Below, piece by piece: positions 1 to 10,990 of a DNA stretch of 64,000 nucleotides. The notes under the pieces were generated by a model. It saw only the letters and a program-made list of their open reading frames with translations. It did no database searches and was not told where the DNA came from. Made by a program: the position numbers and the translations under genes. The DNA is from Deroplatys truncata. Taxonomy: Eukaryota; Arthropoda; Insecta; Mantodea; Mantidae. Position 1 is the stretch's first letter; every line of letters starts with the position of its first letter. The stretch spans positions 72,037,573-72,101,572 of the forward strand of contig CM060986.1 in NCBI GenBank assembly GCA_030765065.1, in the 5' to 3' direction.

Positions 1-95
1 AACATGAAGTAGATGGAAGAATAAGCTCTTGTAAGGATAGTAGAAGAGTGCGTTGAGAGGGTAATGTGAATGTACTACATCTGCTCTTTTTAGCT
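1..95 (+). repeat. R family repeat, 3' end fragment
   Basis: This matches the last ~90 bases of the R copies at 11647-12540 and 49680-50565: an AACATGAAG start, an ATAAGC block, an AGAAGAG block and a GTGAATGTACTACATC ending where the better copies read GTGAGTGTAACACATC. The rest of the copy lies outside the window. R has no recognised coding role. Confidence 0.6.
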
Positions 96-589
96 CAATA
101 CAAATATTCTCCTAAAGTGCTTCTTTGAGATTTATCTCCATAAAATTCTTTTATTGCCATCTCAGACCTGAATCAAACCCATATTTATTTAATCATCTGC
201 TTCCTCCGATCTTTTATTCCTGGGCTTTCAAATAGAATGTAAATGACATTTTCATTGCACCCACACAATAGATACATTATTTTCCAGTTTTCTTTTAGTC
301 TGTAGATTCCTAATCTACAGAGTGAAGCGAAAGTCAGATAACTGCTGCACCTTATTGTCGATGGTCGAATTAAGTAATGGCGGATCGTATGAATAATGAA
401 GGAAGTGTTTCAAAAGTAGTGACAAGACTGGCTTGTTGGTAACAAAGTGACAACCTGTGCCTTACCTTAATTTATAACATTGTTAGTAGTGTTAAAATCT
501 TACATTACGAATAGAAAACCCTCCATAGAACAGCGCTTGTTTTACAGAAATTGTGGTAATTTGATCGAAATTTTGAACTGTAAGAGAAT
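96..589. other. Unassigned sequence
   Basis: AT-rich sequence with no reading frame of family character and no repeat that I can match elsewhere in the window. Confidence 0.5.
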
Positions 590-985
590 ATTGCGTTAAC
601 AATAACCGGTCACCTCGTCCATACATTTTTGGCACCTCTTTAGCAAACTATCACTCGCCGTAGTTCACGTTGAGAAATGCTGGTAATTTCCTGGCGGATA
701 TTTCGTTTTAATTCTTCCAGGGTGTGTGGGTTTGTCTTATATACTTTGTTTTAAATTACCTCAGAGATAGAAATCGCAGGGAGCTAGGTCGGGGGACCGA
801 GGGGGCCACAAATCTGTACTAATAATTCTGTCCTCAAACACCTTTCAATTTTTCTCATCGAAATATTGGCGCTATAAGCTGTTGCAGAGTCTTGTTGAAA
901 AAAGTCAAAATCATACTTCCTGGCTGTTAATTCTCTAAAGAAAAGAGGGGACAAAATTGTATTCACACTTCAACTGTTGACTCGA
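590..985 (-). pseudogene. DUF4817/DDE_3-type transposase, C-terminal half, broken
   Basis: Read on the minus strand, 966-784 encodes a stretch ending near the second catalytic acid (FFQQDSATAYSANISM). It continues as WPPRSPDLAPCDFYL near 808-760, which carries the third acid of the DDE triad. After a frameshift it reads VYKTNPHTLEELKRNIRQEI. These blocks are typical of the insect transposases that pair an N-terminal DUF4817 helix-turn-helix with a DDE_3 catalytic domain and move by cut and paste. The N-terminal half is missing, there is a stop after the CDFYL block, and at least one frameshift is present, so the gene is dead. Its tail faces an opposed fragment at 986-1095. Confidence 0.7.
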
Positions 986-1095
986 AAAAATTGGCGAGTG
1001 ATGGATAGTTTCCTAAATAGGTGCCAAAAATGTATGGACAACGACGGTGGCCAGTTTCAGATCTCCTTTCATAAAGTTGTTAAGTAAAGCCTTTA
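986..1095 (+). pseudogene. DUF4817/DDE_3-type transposase, extreme C-terminus, opposite orientation
   Basis: The plus strand encodes RVMDSFLNRCQKCMDNDGG followed by a short tail and a stop. It is the same C-terminal end that lies on the minus strand at 601-660. The two copies (GGTGCCAAAAATGTATGGAC core in both) form an inverted repeat around ~330 bases. The minus copy reads RVIVC then a stop, so this fragment preserves the tail better. It cannot make a protein on its own. Confidence 0.65.
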
Positions 1096-1369
1096 AAACT
1101 AGTTTTAAAAATGTTGTATGGTTTCATCCGCGCCTTTCTATGATAGCGACAGACGGCAACGAGCGCCGAGGACGCGGACAGGTAAAACACCGCGCAGGCG
1201 GTTCGTAGTTTTTTGGCTCTCTCTGTATATATGCAGGTGTATACAGCGGAGTGATGGACTCTTGTTTGTTTTTTAATAGAAGCGTGGCTGCGCAGAGGTA
1301 CCTTTGAATGTTAAGAAAAGTTTGGGAGAATTAAACTCCAGCCCTGTTCTTGAAGTAGCAAGACATAGC

Positions 1370-1640
1370 CTTACTTGGCAGCAAGATGTTGCTCCACTGC
1401 ATTACTGATTAAAGGTCCATTATATTTATCATTATCAATGAACATTTTGAGGAGTGGTTAGAAAGACGGGGTACAATCGATTAGCCTCCAAGATCACCAG
1501 ACTCACGCTGTGAGTTCTTCAGTTTAAGGGATATTGAAGGACAAGTTTATGTTTCAATTCCACCCCCCCCCCAAAAAAAACCTGGAGGATTTAAGGGATT
1601 TGACTGAAAAAATTTTAAAACATGTTTGATAATAACGGGA
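1370..1640 (+). pseudogene. Second DDE transposase relic of the same broad group
   Basis: Plus-strand translation shows WQQDVAPLHY (second acid region) near 1376, then after a stop INEHFEEWLERRGTID, a stop in place of W, PPRSPDS..CEFFSLRDIEGQVYVSIP (third acid region). Residues such as the RRG..WPPRSPDLTP...F block place it with DUF4817/DDE_3 or related mariner-like transposases, but in a different subfamily from 590-985. Several stops and a C-rich then A-rich run at 1563-1581 show long decay. The 1096-1369 stretch between the two relics is unassigned. Confidence 0.6.
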
Positions 1641-2339
1641 CCTTGTGACAAGTCACATAAGTGTTTAGATAACAAAGGAGCCCACTTTGAACAATTTCTT
1701 AGGACAATTATTTTTTAGTAAACCATTAATGCTAAACTTCACTATGCATCTCTTGAAGCAACAATTTCTATCTCCATTCTCAAGTTTACATATAATCATC
1801 TTCTCATCTATTAGCTCTTCTTTGGCAAATCTCCGCCATTCCATCCCATATCGATTCATATCCCTTTTTTCCTACCCGCTAACTTCTCGTGGAATATTGA
1901 AATTATAAAGTTTCCTTCATGATATGTGCAAGAATTTGAACCAATATTTTAGTTCTCTCTTAATGACCTAGTCTCTCTTAGTGATCTTCCCCGTTTTTAG
2001 AGCAATACCAACATTAGATATTTGGTAGAATACCTAAACAAATATACTTATATGCATATTTTGGTTTGACAGACATCAGAACAAGAATTACAGCGTCGAC
2101 TAGGTATCCTAAAAATAAAACCACGTAAAGTTAGGTCAATTTTCTATGTATTTTTTACTTGGGCTTACAAGGTACTAAAGGCCATATATTTTGCCTTAGC
2201 AACAGTTTTTGTGCTTCCATCGCCTCTTTGAAATGAGTAGATTCTGTACTATTTGCCTATCTTACTCTTTGTTTAGAAACCTAGGCCTTTAAGTCATAAA
2301 TACATTTCCTCCTATCCGAAGCTTAAAACCTGTTTTATA
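1641..2339. other. Unassigned sequence
   Basis: No family-like reading frame and no repeat match. It ends at the TA target of the mariner that begins at 2340. Confidence 0.5.
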
Positions 2340-3055
2340 CGAGGCGTGTTTTTAAAGTAAGCACCCATTTCATATTTTGCCACTGCAGTCGCGATTTTGA
2401 GCAGGCGCGATCATTTCCCCCATACATTAGGAAGAAGGACGTAGCTGTGAGCGATCGTCACTTCGTGTTTTCCTGTTGTTAGAGCCCTGTATTTTCTTTA
2501 TTTGTATCTTTGATTTTAGGAATATGAATACCTTATATGAGAGGATTGTTTAGTTTTAATTTAGGTGTATTTTTAGAGCGTTTCGAAATGTTAAAAACAA
2601 TTAAACGAGCTGCCGACTGTGAAGTCAGATCAGTGAGATGAAGTTTGTGTGTTTGTTGTGTGATGTTTATGGGGAAACAATAATGAGTGATAATGCTTGG
2701 CCACACACTGCCAACACACTCAAGATCTGATCGCACCATTTGGTTGGAACAATTCCACCACCCTCCCTACAGTCCGAATTTGGCACCTAGCGATTTTCAT
2801 CTGTTTCTTCATCTGAACAAATTCCTTCGAGGAAAACATTTAAACTGTGATGATGTGAAACAAGAAGTACAGACTTGGCTTTCATCACAGATATTCTTTG
2901 ACGAAAGCATACAAAAACGGGTTTCCCTCTACGACAACAGCCTGAATAACGACGGTAACTGTGTGGAGAAGTAGGGTAAGGTAATGTATGATAATAAATT
3001 ATTTGACTGTTACTTTCTTAAAAATTATCGATACTTACTTTAAAAACAAGCCTCG
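2340..3055 (+). mobile_element. Mariner element with internal deletion (~716 bp)
   Basis: The ends are 24-bp terminal inverted repeats: left begins CGAGGCGTGTTTTTAAAG, and the right end read on the other strand begins CGAGGCTTGTTTTTAAAG, with two mismatches. TA flanks both sides (2338-2339 and 3056-3057), the mariner target duplication. Full mariners are about 1.3 kb. Here an N-terminal remnant (MLKTIKRAADC at 2588 and VYGE.IMSDN near 2664-2695) runs straight into the PHTA region, so most of the catalytic core is deleted. The element could only move with a transposase supplied in trans. A piece of the same left end lies at 49643-49668. Confidence 0.85.
2687..2974 (+). pseudogene. Mariner transposase, C-terminal part
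   Basis: The frame carries FHHPPYSPNLAPSDFHLFLH, the block holding the third catalytic aspartate (the D of PSDF). It runs to a natural end GNCVEK followed by TAG, as in many insect mariner transposases that end in VEK. The PHTA block just upstream (2700-2715) is in another frame. The first catalytic acid and most of the core are deleted, so no active enzyme is possible. Confidence 0.8.
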
Positions 3056-6000
3056 TATGGCATACAAATGGGATAATTAAAATCCTTCATAGATCTTGAA
3101 ATTAAGGAGAACGCGTGAATGTTTGCAAAGCCCTAAGGGCTAAGCATTATGTATTTTAAATACAAATTTAAACTATAACTGCTCCTCACAATACAACTTT
3201 CAAAAATTTAAAATAAAATTTCGAATTCATGTATTTTATTCAGCTAGAAAAATAAGTTTGACAATAAAATTAAATACATACTTTTCATTTCTTTTTCTAT
3301 TGTCAGTTTTATTTTTTGCAAGAAGTATATTCTTGTCAACATACTTCTGATTGATATGTGTAAGTATTCTGGTGAGTTCGGTAATGCAAACATGTCTTGT
3401 ACTGAATATATGCTTAGTAAATGTTATTAGCATGCTTTGGGGCAATCGTTCACTCTCATAAATTGAAAATTGCACCACAAGGAGAAAGCATTTGAACATT
3501 TGCAGTTTAAACTATCGAATGTATATTTCATAACATAGCCTAAGTCTTTATGTTAAAAATGCATAATTAATAGCTGATTGACTCACTAATACACGAATTA
3601 CTTTGCTATATATGCCACTTTTCGTCTAATTTCTAAACCGGTTTAAATATCCCTGACATCTAAGGTGTCTTAAGACAACACCTTAATAGAAGAGATTCAA
3701 TAGATATTCTTTTAAGCGAGACGAAATGAACTGGTCATTCAAAACCAGATATCACGAGTTCGAAACCCAGCAACTACATTCAAATCTTCCTGTGGTAACG
3801 GATGGGTAGGGCCCACATAAAATACCCGGTGTGGTGACATACTTGGATGATGACTGATTACATCTGACTGCAGTTGCATGAATTTTGCTTTTACTCGTAT
3901 ATATAACCCTACAATCGTAAGAAATAAATGGATATATTTATGATATTAAATAGCTAATAGTCGACCGCAAAACTGAGTACACTTGGAAGAGGGCCCCCAC
4001 TGCATAACGTCATCAAAGCTAGGGATCAGAGGCTGTAGGGGCAAGGCAATAGACGAAATGTACAGTTGCACAGCGAAAACAGTGCTACATTTGCAGGCCT
4101 TAGCCTGCTCGTTAATAAACATAACCCAGAACTGCGGATGTTTTCTTTACCTGACTGTCCTTCCGATGCACCGCACACTTCTTCGGTAACTGTTTGGTTC
4201 CTCTTCCCACTGAACGCACTCACATCATGGCCAACTACTACAAATATATTTATTTTGTTGTCAAATACCAGTATTATATGAAAATAATAAAAACATGGTT
4301 AGAATAGTCTAACAGTCTGATTAAACACCTTTGTTGGCAAATGGAAACATTATGCATTAGAGGGTTAACACATCTGCAACAAAATTTGCAAAACCACTTC
4401 CAGAAAATTGAACAAAAAGTGTGAGAAAATTCAGGAAAACTGCAAATGCGCTCCCATTCTTGAGAATTAGGAATATTTAAATCATCTTGTAACTGACTCA
4501 ATTTCACTTGGATAGCGAGCTTCTTTTACATGCAAATGCTCTTAAAGCATCGAACGTAAAGTAAAAGGAATTAAGAATGAATTTTCACAATTTTATTTTC
4601 ATTTTTCACCAATCGGTCCCTTTAAAAGCGCTGTTTTTTTCTGTTCAGCAAATGTGCGTATAGACATTTGTTTTCCTCTAGGAATGTTTTTCTAATGTTT
4701 AATACATTACGCAATATTACTGCCATACTCCTATATTAGTTTTGCATCGGAAACCTATTCAAGTTTCATTAATGTGCATTCTTAAGCATATCCTGCAAAT
4801 AATTATTGCAGAATATATTTTATGTGCAGCTTTTGCATTAAAAAGAGATGCTTACAATTTTTAATCAGAAAAATAGGCATTAAAGGTTTTTAATTTTAGA
4901 ATGCAAAGATTCTTCACTCAAATTGAAGCAGTTAATTTTATTCAGAATGTCTACCTCAAACCTTTTTCTTAGAAAAAAAATTATTTTGGGAATCTGTTCC
5001 ACCATATGCGTGAAGGCAGTCATTTTTGACAAAAGAACTTCCCAGAACCACCATGGTGAACCACGTTCACCTCATTTAGTGGTATTCAAATGACCAAAAA
5101 CAAGAAAATTAATGCGGTACATGAAATATAAATGAACATGGATATCAAATCAAAATATTGAAATTTTCATCGTAAGACTATTGGGATTTGAATTTCTAAA
5201 AACCGCTACTTTGTTTAAATACAAGCTCCATTACCAAGAAACGTACTAACCCTGTTTACGTGAAGTAACGCTAAATTATCCGCAAGATAAAAGGAAAGAT
5301 ACTTAGAAGCTGTTTAGTTTTTAAAATACTTTCTTTGCCATTGCTATCTTGCATTGACTTCTTAACATCTTATGTTCCAATGCATATCTTTAAGTTGTCC
5401 ATTTGCTCCGCTACATTATCTTGAATTCGAAAGTCGGGATCCTTTTATTCTCCTGGTTATTATATCTTTTTTTTAAAAGAATTTTCCGCTCTTCTGCTAA
5501 CAGTACCTACCATATCATCAACAAATTTTATTTGCTTTCTTCTTCGTCTTCTTCCTATAATCACATTCCCCTTATTCTGAAGAACATTCTTCTCCAAATT
5601 CTCCAAGTAGGGGAATCACCACCGTACTCCTCTCCTTATTCTACTTCCCTCTAACACATCTCTGAAAATGCTTCATAAAGGAAATAATTAGGAAGCTTCT
5701 TTCCAGTCCACACCAGTTTCCTACACAGCTTTTCTGCCAACCTACTCCGTCAAATTCCTTTTTACAAGAGGTTGTTATTCTATCGTTACATTTGTAAATG
5801 GCAAAATAAGTTTATGTAGAGAATATATATTTTCAGTAGTTCTTAATTAGACTTAAATTTGCTTCTTTCAAATAAAAGTTCCGCTGTTTAAAAATGAGAC
5901 ACTATTGCTGCAATGAGCTAATACAAACATTGGATATGAGAGTATGTTTAACTACAAACCTAAGAGAAGCTAACAGGAGCTTTTAGGGCCCACAAAAACA

Positions 6001-6689
6001 CAGATATTGTTTTACGAAAGGAAATAGGTATTTAATTAAGGGCGAAAAACAACGGTGAATAATTTCATGAGTACTGTTTTTGAAAACATAAGCCTAACCC
6101 CAAAGCAAAGCCGCGAGCAGCCATTACAGTTAGGTTTTCTTCTGGAGGTGGAAAAATAAAAATTATAAATTCGTAGTCCATATTATGTTGCAATTCAATG
6201 TTTCGTTCGTTTTTATTTTTGAAATGTATATGATATAATGTAAGTGAAGTGATTTTTAAAAATCCGAACCACAATTTTTCCATTTATCTCTCTATTCCGC
6301 AACAAACTTCTACAAGCCGCATGTGAAATATTCCTCCTTTGAAAAGTCCATAAACTGCATAACTCAACATTCTGTATAGCGGCCTTAACAAACAGAAGGA
6401 GACGAACAAGGAAGAGAAAAAGAAGAGGCGTTTCATCGGTTCGTGCGCTCACTTTTTTTGAAGAATTTGTCATGGTAATTACATCAACCAGTCCATAATG
6501 GACGTCTATGGCCTACAAAAGATCAGGCACACTTTTTACCACCAGGGTATTGGCACAAGCGGCTTAGACACTCGCGCATTGTAAGCTTATTGACCTCAAG
6601 CTCACAGAATTAAAAAATACACTTTCATTTTAAGAACTACGGTAATATATTTTAACATCACAGCAAAATATCTATATTTTACACCTACT
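3056..6689. other. Unassigned AT-rich sequence
   Basis: About 3.6 kb without a recognisable gene or a repeat shared with the rest of the window. Short open frames (for example 4274-4507, 6213-6473) have no family character. A possible tRNA-like relic lies at 3720-3850 and is listed separately. Confidence 0.5.
3720..3850 (+). repeat. Possible SINE or tRNA-like relic
   Basis: A B-box-like GAGTTCGAAACCCAGC at 3759-3774 sits after an anticodon-arm-like segment, and a short body follows. There is only one copy in the window and no clear A box, so this is a weak call. Confidence 0.25.
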
Positions 6690-7245
6690 GCTTACCTATA
6701 ATAAGTAGAGGAAGTATTATATTCCATCCAAAAATTCGATATTGAGATTTCACCAAAATAGACGTTTTAAGGATCCCCGAAGAATTTTTAGAAAAAGGTG
6801 TGTTTATGTATGAAATTCATAATCCGAAAACGAAATGTCGGATAAATACAAAAGTTGGTACTTAAACCATCATCTAAGGATGCGACATGAAAATTTTCAA
6901 GATAATCCTCCACCTAAACAGTTCCTTAAATGGAAAATGTTTCGTTATATTCTCTCTTTTCTTTTTCTGTTTTTAAAAAATATTTTTTCTCGAAGTGGCT
7001 CTAACGATTTTTATTAAAATACCGTAATTTAAGGTATTTGTATAACAAATACAATACATATCTTGAATTGTCTTTGTTCACAACGATTTTTATATAATTT
7101 TATATAACTGGTAAACCATAAGAGATAGGCAAAAACATACTACAATAAAATGTAGATATTGTTAAACCTCAATTGATGTCAATTTTTTCTCATATTAACT
7201 TTTTCCGAGATATTTGTTGTATTGACTAAAATATTCCCTAATTCA
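6690..7245 (+). repeat. R family repeat, diverged copy
   Basis: It starts with CCTATAATAAGTAGAGGAAG, then ATTCCATCCAAAAATTCGAT, and keeps the R order: TGTCGGATAAATAC, GATGCGACATGAA, TTTTATTAAAATACC, ATATCTTGAATT, ACTGGTAAACCATAAGAGAT and an AAAATGTAGAT block. It stops before the R 3' quarter. The order and spacing match the copy at 11647-12540, with many substitutions and small deletions. Confidence 0.75.
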
Positions 7246-7429
7246 AGCCATTGTATCGAATTGTTTTACATTTTGTTTGAAGTTAATTTTTGTTGCCGTT
7301 TTATAAGTTTCCTTTTGAGGAACGTAATACCTTTATGTTATATAAATTGAGAATGATGATTAAATTAAGAATTTGTTGTTTACTTATAGAGCATTAGATG
7401 GAGTAATTCTTAAAAGCAGTCATGATGAA

Positions 7430-7745
7430 CCGAGTTCAATAATAAATAAGAAACAAAGATGTTTTAGAAAGAGGGGGAAGGAATAACAATGCTAAAATTG
7501 ACCAGGAAGAGAGAAAGAAATTAGCTGGGACATTGGACGAGAAGAAATTGCTTCCTAAGATGCACCAGATGGAATGGTAATTGAAAAAAGATTAAGGGGC
7601 AGAGGGAGATGCCAGATAGGCAAATAGTTAATATGATGGGACGAAAAAAAAGCAGAAAAGAAAGAAGAACCGAGATGTTTGGATAAAAGATAGGGATCTG
7701 CCCTGGAATGGAAACTATGATTGATGATTGGTTTCCCTTCTAGCC
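7430..7745 (+). pseudogene. LINE C-terminal relic (RTE-like), low certainty
   Basis: In-frame pieces resemble the end of RTE-like LINE proteins: a repeated R/K-rich stretch with GRRSR-like spacing, followed by DRDLPWNGNYD-like text where such proteins read ...DRxxWRxL. Many stops are present. This could be coincidental low-complexity purine-rich sequence. Confidence 0.3.
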
Positions 7746-8189
7746 TATATATTTGAGATTTTATTTTTATTCTAGCAGAAGTATCCAGTGTTGCCGGGGC
7801 TTTGAACGTATTGATAAAACATCAGCTTTCCAAATATTGTTCATTTAAACGTAAATCAAGTAAAGCTATTACAGTATTACTGGTATTCAGTACTATTAAT
7901 TTGATCACCTCACCTTCATTGTGCCAAATTTCCCATTCGAGCTGAAAACTTTCCAATTTTTGTCCTATCCAACTTTTTTTAACTCCATTCCCATTAGGGG
8001 TGACTTTTTGCATTACCAAATCTAAAATAATGAAAATATTAATATTTAAAACTTTATTATTGAGAAATAAGTCCACATCGTACAACACATTCTCATAATT
8101 AACCCCAGGAACATTTTCCCTTCCTCTCTCTCGTGTTTTTTTGTTATACCACACTTAAAAATGAAAATAAGATGATTTTTATTTCACAA
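7746..8189. other. Unassigned sequence
   Basis: It contains a 110-codon minus-strand open frame (7822-8154) with no family-like motif. I do not regard it as a gene. Confidence 0.4.
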
Positions 8190-8400
8190 AAGTACTGAGA
8201 AAGCATGCCCTCAAAACTGCTTTCCACCGAACACTTTCTACCGCCTCTTCCGTTAGAATAGCACCCCCAAAGTATATTTTACTCTGTTTTAAGGAATATG
8301 TATGAAATTTCCAATTCTTACTGAAAATTCTCCAAAGTGTCTCTCATTCAACAATTTTCAACCGTATTCCCATTAAGGGTGGCTTTTATATTACCTCCCT
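8190..8400 (+). repeat. Short repeat unit next to an R copy
   Basis: Shares a block order with 10441-10570 plus 10938-10990: a CTCAAAA.TGC start, C.CCGAACACTTTC / CCGCCAAACTTTTTC, CCTCTTCCG / CCTCGTCTG, CACCCCCAAAGTATATTTTA / TGCCCCCATATATTTTA, and AAGGAATATGT. It is probably part of a repeat that neighbours or belongs to the R copy. Confidence 0.45.
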
Positions 8401-8429
8401 AAAACAATGAAGGGAACAACATTTATATT

Positions 8430-8568
8430 TTTGTTACTTTCTCTATTGCGTAGTTACAGTAAGGGAAGTACAGTATTCCATCCAAAAATTCGATGTGGAT
8501 ATTTCACAGGGAATGCATGTGAAGAGGTCTCCAGAACCCAAAAAATATTTTTAAAAACATATCCACCT

Positions 8569-8610
<42 letters not shown>

Positions 8611-8815
8611 ATGTGTGGGCGCGCGCGCGTATGAACAGTACATATCAGAAACTAGAAGTCCAATAAATACCAAACTTGGTATTTAGGTTCAGCTCCAAGA
8701 TGCAACACGAATATTTTCAGGAAAATTTCCAGCCCAAACTAACCTTTACATGGAAAGTTTAATTATTTTTTATTTTTTCAAAATGGCTCCATTTTGATTA
8801 AAACAAGTGTACTAT
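8430..8815 (+). repeat. R family repeat, 5' part, interrupted
   Basis: Begins TTACTTTCTCTATTGCGTAG and continues through ATTCCATCCAAAAATTCGAT, the CT-rich tract, CAGAAACTAGAAGTC, ACTTGGTATTTAGG and TTTTGATTAAAAC. The sequence then breaks into a DUF4817 transposon and resumes at 9886. Confidence 0.7.
8574..8606 (+). repeat. (CT)n microsatellite
   Basis: About 16 CT units, followed by a short GC-alternating tract (GCGCGCGCG at ~8620). It sits where other R copies have a GTGTGTGT or CACACA run (11790, 41243), so the R family repeatedly seeds a microsatellite at this internal position. Confidence 0.9.
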
Positions 8816-8833
8816 ACAGTGCGATCGTTTTAT

Positions 8834-9868
8834 GAGGAGGCCACGGATCGCGCATATGCGTGCTGCGCACACTGTCTAGTACACTGGGGGTTTTCGTTCC
8901 GTAATTCCCGAGTTACTTACGCACGGGTGTTAGTAACTTGCACTATAATGAGCACTTATAATAAGAGGTGTCCACCTGCGTGAAGGCATTCCTGTTAGCT
9001 TCGGATGAAATTTCCATTCACACGCATAAGTTATTCTTGCGTAATGTTCAAAATTCCTGTTTCTATTTTGTCCTTAAGTTCGTTTATGGTGTGCGTATTG
9101 TTCATATAAACTTTATTTTTTAGAGCTCCCACAAATAGATGCACCAATTTCGTTAATGTTTTCCTCCGTTAGAACATCTCGTTTTCATTTCTTAGGATAT
9201 GTTTAGCGATCCCGTTGTCCTGAACGTTTTACCCGCCTTTAACTGCAATGGTCTTATCGGCGGCATTTTCCTTTGGGATGTTTTATTGTGTGTAGGCAAT
9301 GGTGTTAACTCATATTTGATTGTCATTGGTTTACTGGTAAAGTTTTATTTATTTATTTATTTCTTAGATCACACACACATTCGCACTCTCATTCATACTT
9401 CCAGACTCTGGGGAGGATAGGGAGTATTCTTGGCTAGGGAAAATTCCCAACCCTCAGCCAGGAATCGAACCCGGGGCCCTTCGCAAGGTCCTAAACTTAT
9501 TAACCGGCGTCTAACGCTTTCTCTGGAACTCGAGTACCAGGACATTTCTCCTGAATTTGTTTACACACCTGTTTAAATGATTAGGTTTTTACGTATGTTT
9601 CGTACCTAAAAACTCGTTGTTCAAGCGTGAATTTGTCAGCAGGCATTGTAGTGGACTAATAACAACGCATTAACACTCTTAAGCAAATCACACACAACAC
9701 ACCTTTGAGATACACAATGCACAACTCTCTTTACAGCACGAACACAAAGCAGCAACTGAAGCACAGGTAATAAAGATATACTTGAACACGTCATGCGCTG
9801 CCAGTTGCGCATCAGAAAAGTACCGAAGTCACTGTAGTACGGTGCGCTACCTCATATAACCGGTCTGT
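8834..9868 (-). mobile_element. DUF4817/DDE_3 transposon, degraded, inside an R copy
   Basis: On the minus strand the protein starts near 9652 with MPADKFTLEQRVFRYETYVK, the start of the DUF4817 helix-turn-helix domain. It continues as SFKQVCKQIQEKCPGTRVP after a stop. Downstream, near 9140-9050, it reads LGALKNKVYMNNTHTINELK (last residues of the DDE_3 domain, with one frameshift). The catalytic middle has been replaced by a SINE-D (9294-9525) and flanking loss. The ends look like imperfect inverted repeats (GGAGGCCACGGATCG at 8836-8850; GGAAGGCCACAGACCG read on the minus strand at 9868). The flanking R sequence carries a similar ~18-base string on each side (around 8798-8815 and 9883-9900), a candidate target duplication. 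Confidence 0.7.
9294..9525 (-). mobile_element. SINE-D copy
   Basis: Read on the minus strand it has a degraded tRNA-like head (B-box-like GGTTCGATTCCTGGC near 9460) followed by TCCCCAGAGTCTGGAAGTATGA and a body matching 12604-12832. Its 3' end reads GTTAACACCATTGCC, as in the other copy. The TTTA repeat at 9349-9365 lies within the body. It is nested inside a DUF4817 transposon, so it is younger than that element. Confidence 0.75.
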
Positions 9869-9885
9869 GGCCTTCCCTTTAAACA

Positions 9886-10440
9886 ACAGTACTGTATATT
9901 TAAGATATTTACATGACAAATTAATTGATTACTTTGATTTGAATTTTCTGGGAAGAGCCTGTGAAGCCCTTTTCATTCGGAAGGAATTCGTATATTTTTT
10001 TATTACTGGTAAATATAACAAATAGACAATGCCGTACTAAACAGATAGTGAAGGAAGACCTATTTAAAATACAATTTATTTCAAATAAGTTTTTCTGTGC
10101 CAGCAGCCATTTCCGATATATCCGTTATTATTGGTTTGAACTTTTCAATATTTGAAGTGCAGTCACTGTTCAGTTTTTCTTGCGCGATGTCATGGAAAGA
10201 CTAAGGAATTTTAAGACCAGCATATAACGCGCTGCTTTTAATCATCTGACTGCCGATTGTGTTCCCTCTATCCTCCTTTACTTACAACGAAATGTGTACT
10301 GAAACTATTTCTGTAAATCTTTATCTTGATTAACATGGAAAAATTAGTTTTTCTAAGAGTAGTTTGTAGAAGTTATATAAATCTGAGCTCTAGGGGATGA
10401 GAAAGTCACCTGAATGTAACATATTAGATTGTTTAGCAAA
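9886..10440 (+). repeat. R family repeat, 3' part, after interruption
   Basis: Resumes the copy broken at 8815: TATTTAAGATATTTACATGAC, GAATTTTCTGGGAA, an ACTGGTAAATAT block, CCGATATATCCGTTATT and a GAAAGTCACCTGAATGTAAC ending equivalent to the R 3' end. The order matches the copy at 49680-50565. Confidence 0.65.
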
Positions 10441-10990
10441 AAGGTTGGCCCATACGTGCTGAGAATGCTCAAAATTGCCTTCCGCCAAACTTTTTCACTT
10501 CCTCGTCTGCTGGGGGTAGATTTTTATGATACTGCCCCCATATATTTTAACTCTTGTCCTAAAGGAATATTCATTCATTATCTGTTTACCCTCCTCTTAT
10601 GTAGGACTTACACCCCCCAGGACTTACAAGCGGGTGCCTGGGGTCAGAGGCCCGTCGAGGAGCAGCCACTCATGGATCAGACAGAGCATCCAGGATGGGT
10701 GATCAGCCCGATGCCTGGTATGAGATGAAGGAAGTAGATGAAACGAAATGTTGGTGAAATGGATAAAAGGAAAGGTGATGATGGAGCAGTTGGTGGAATG
10801 AATGGCGGGGGAAACCGGAGAAAACCCGCCCAGACGCCGCTTCGTCCACCACAAATCCCACATGCAGGTCCGTGGGATTGAACCCGGGCCGCCTCGGTGG
10901 GAGGCGAGCGGTCTAACCACTAGGCCACGGCGCCGCCGTCCTAAAGGAGTATGTGTGCCAAAATTGGTCAAATTGGGAATTATGTGTACC
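10441..10990 (+). repeat. Second copy of the short repeat unit, split by SINE-A
   Basis: The sequence flanking the SINE-A at 10571-10937 matches the unit at 8190-8400. Left part 10441-10570 ends TTAACTCTTGTCCTAAAGG, and the right part starts with the duplicated target and continues ATGTGTGCCAAAATTGGTC. Confidence 0.5.
10571..10937 (-). mobile_element. SINE-A, full length with target duplication
   Basis: A tRNA-derived SINE. On the minus strand the head begins GGCGCCGTGGCCTAGTGGTT (A-box-like) and has a B box GGGTTCAATCCC. A body follows, ending at CCCCAGGCACCCGCTTGTAA and a GAATGAAT tail. A 15-bp target duplication flanks it (10556-10570 GTCCTAAAGGAATAT; 10938-10952 GTCCTAAAGGAGTAT; one mismatch), proving transposition by LINE-type target-primed insertion. 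A close copy lies at 32754-33132. Confidence 0.92.
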
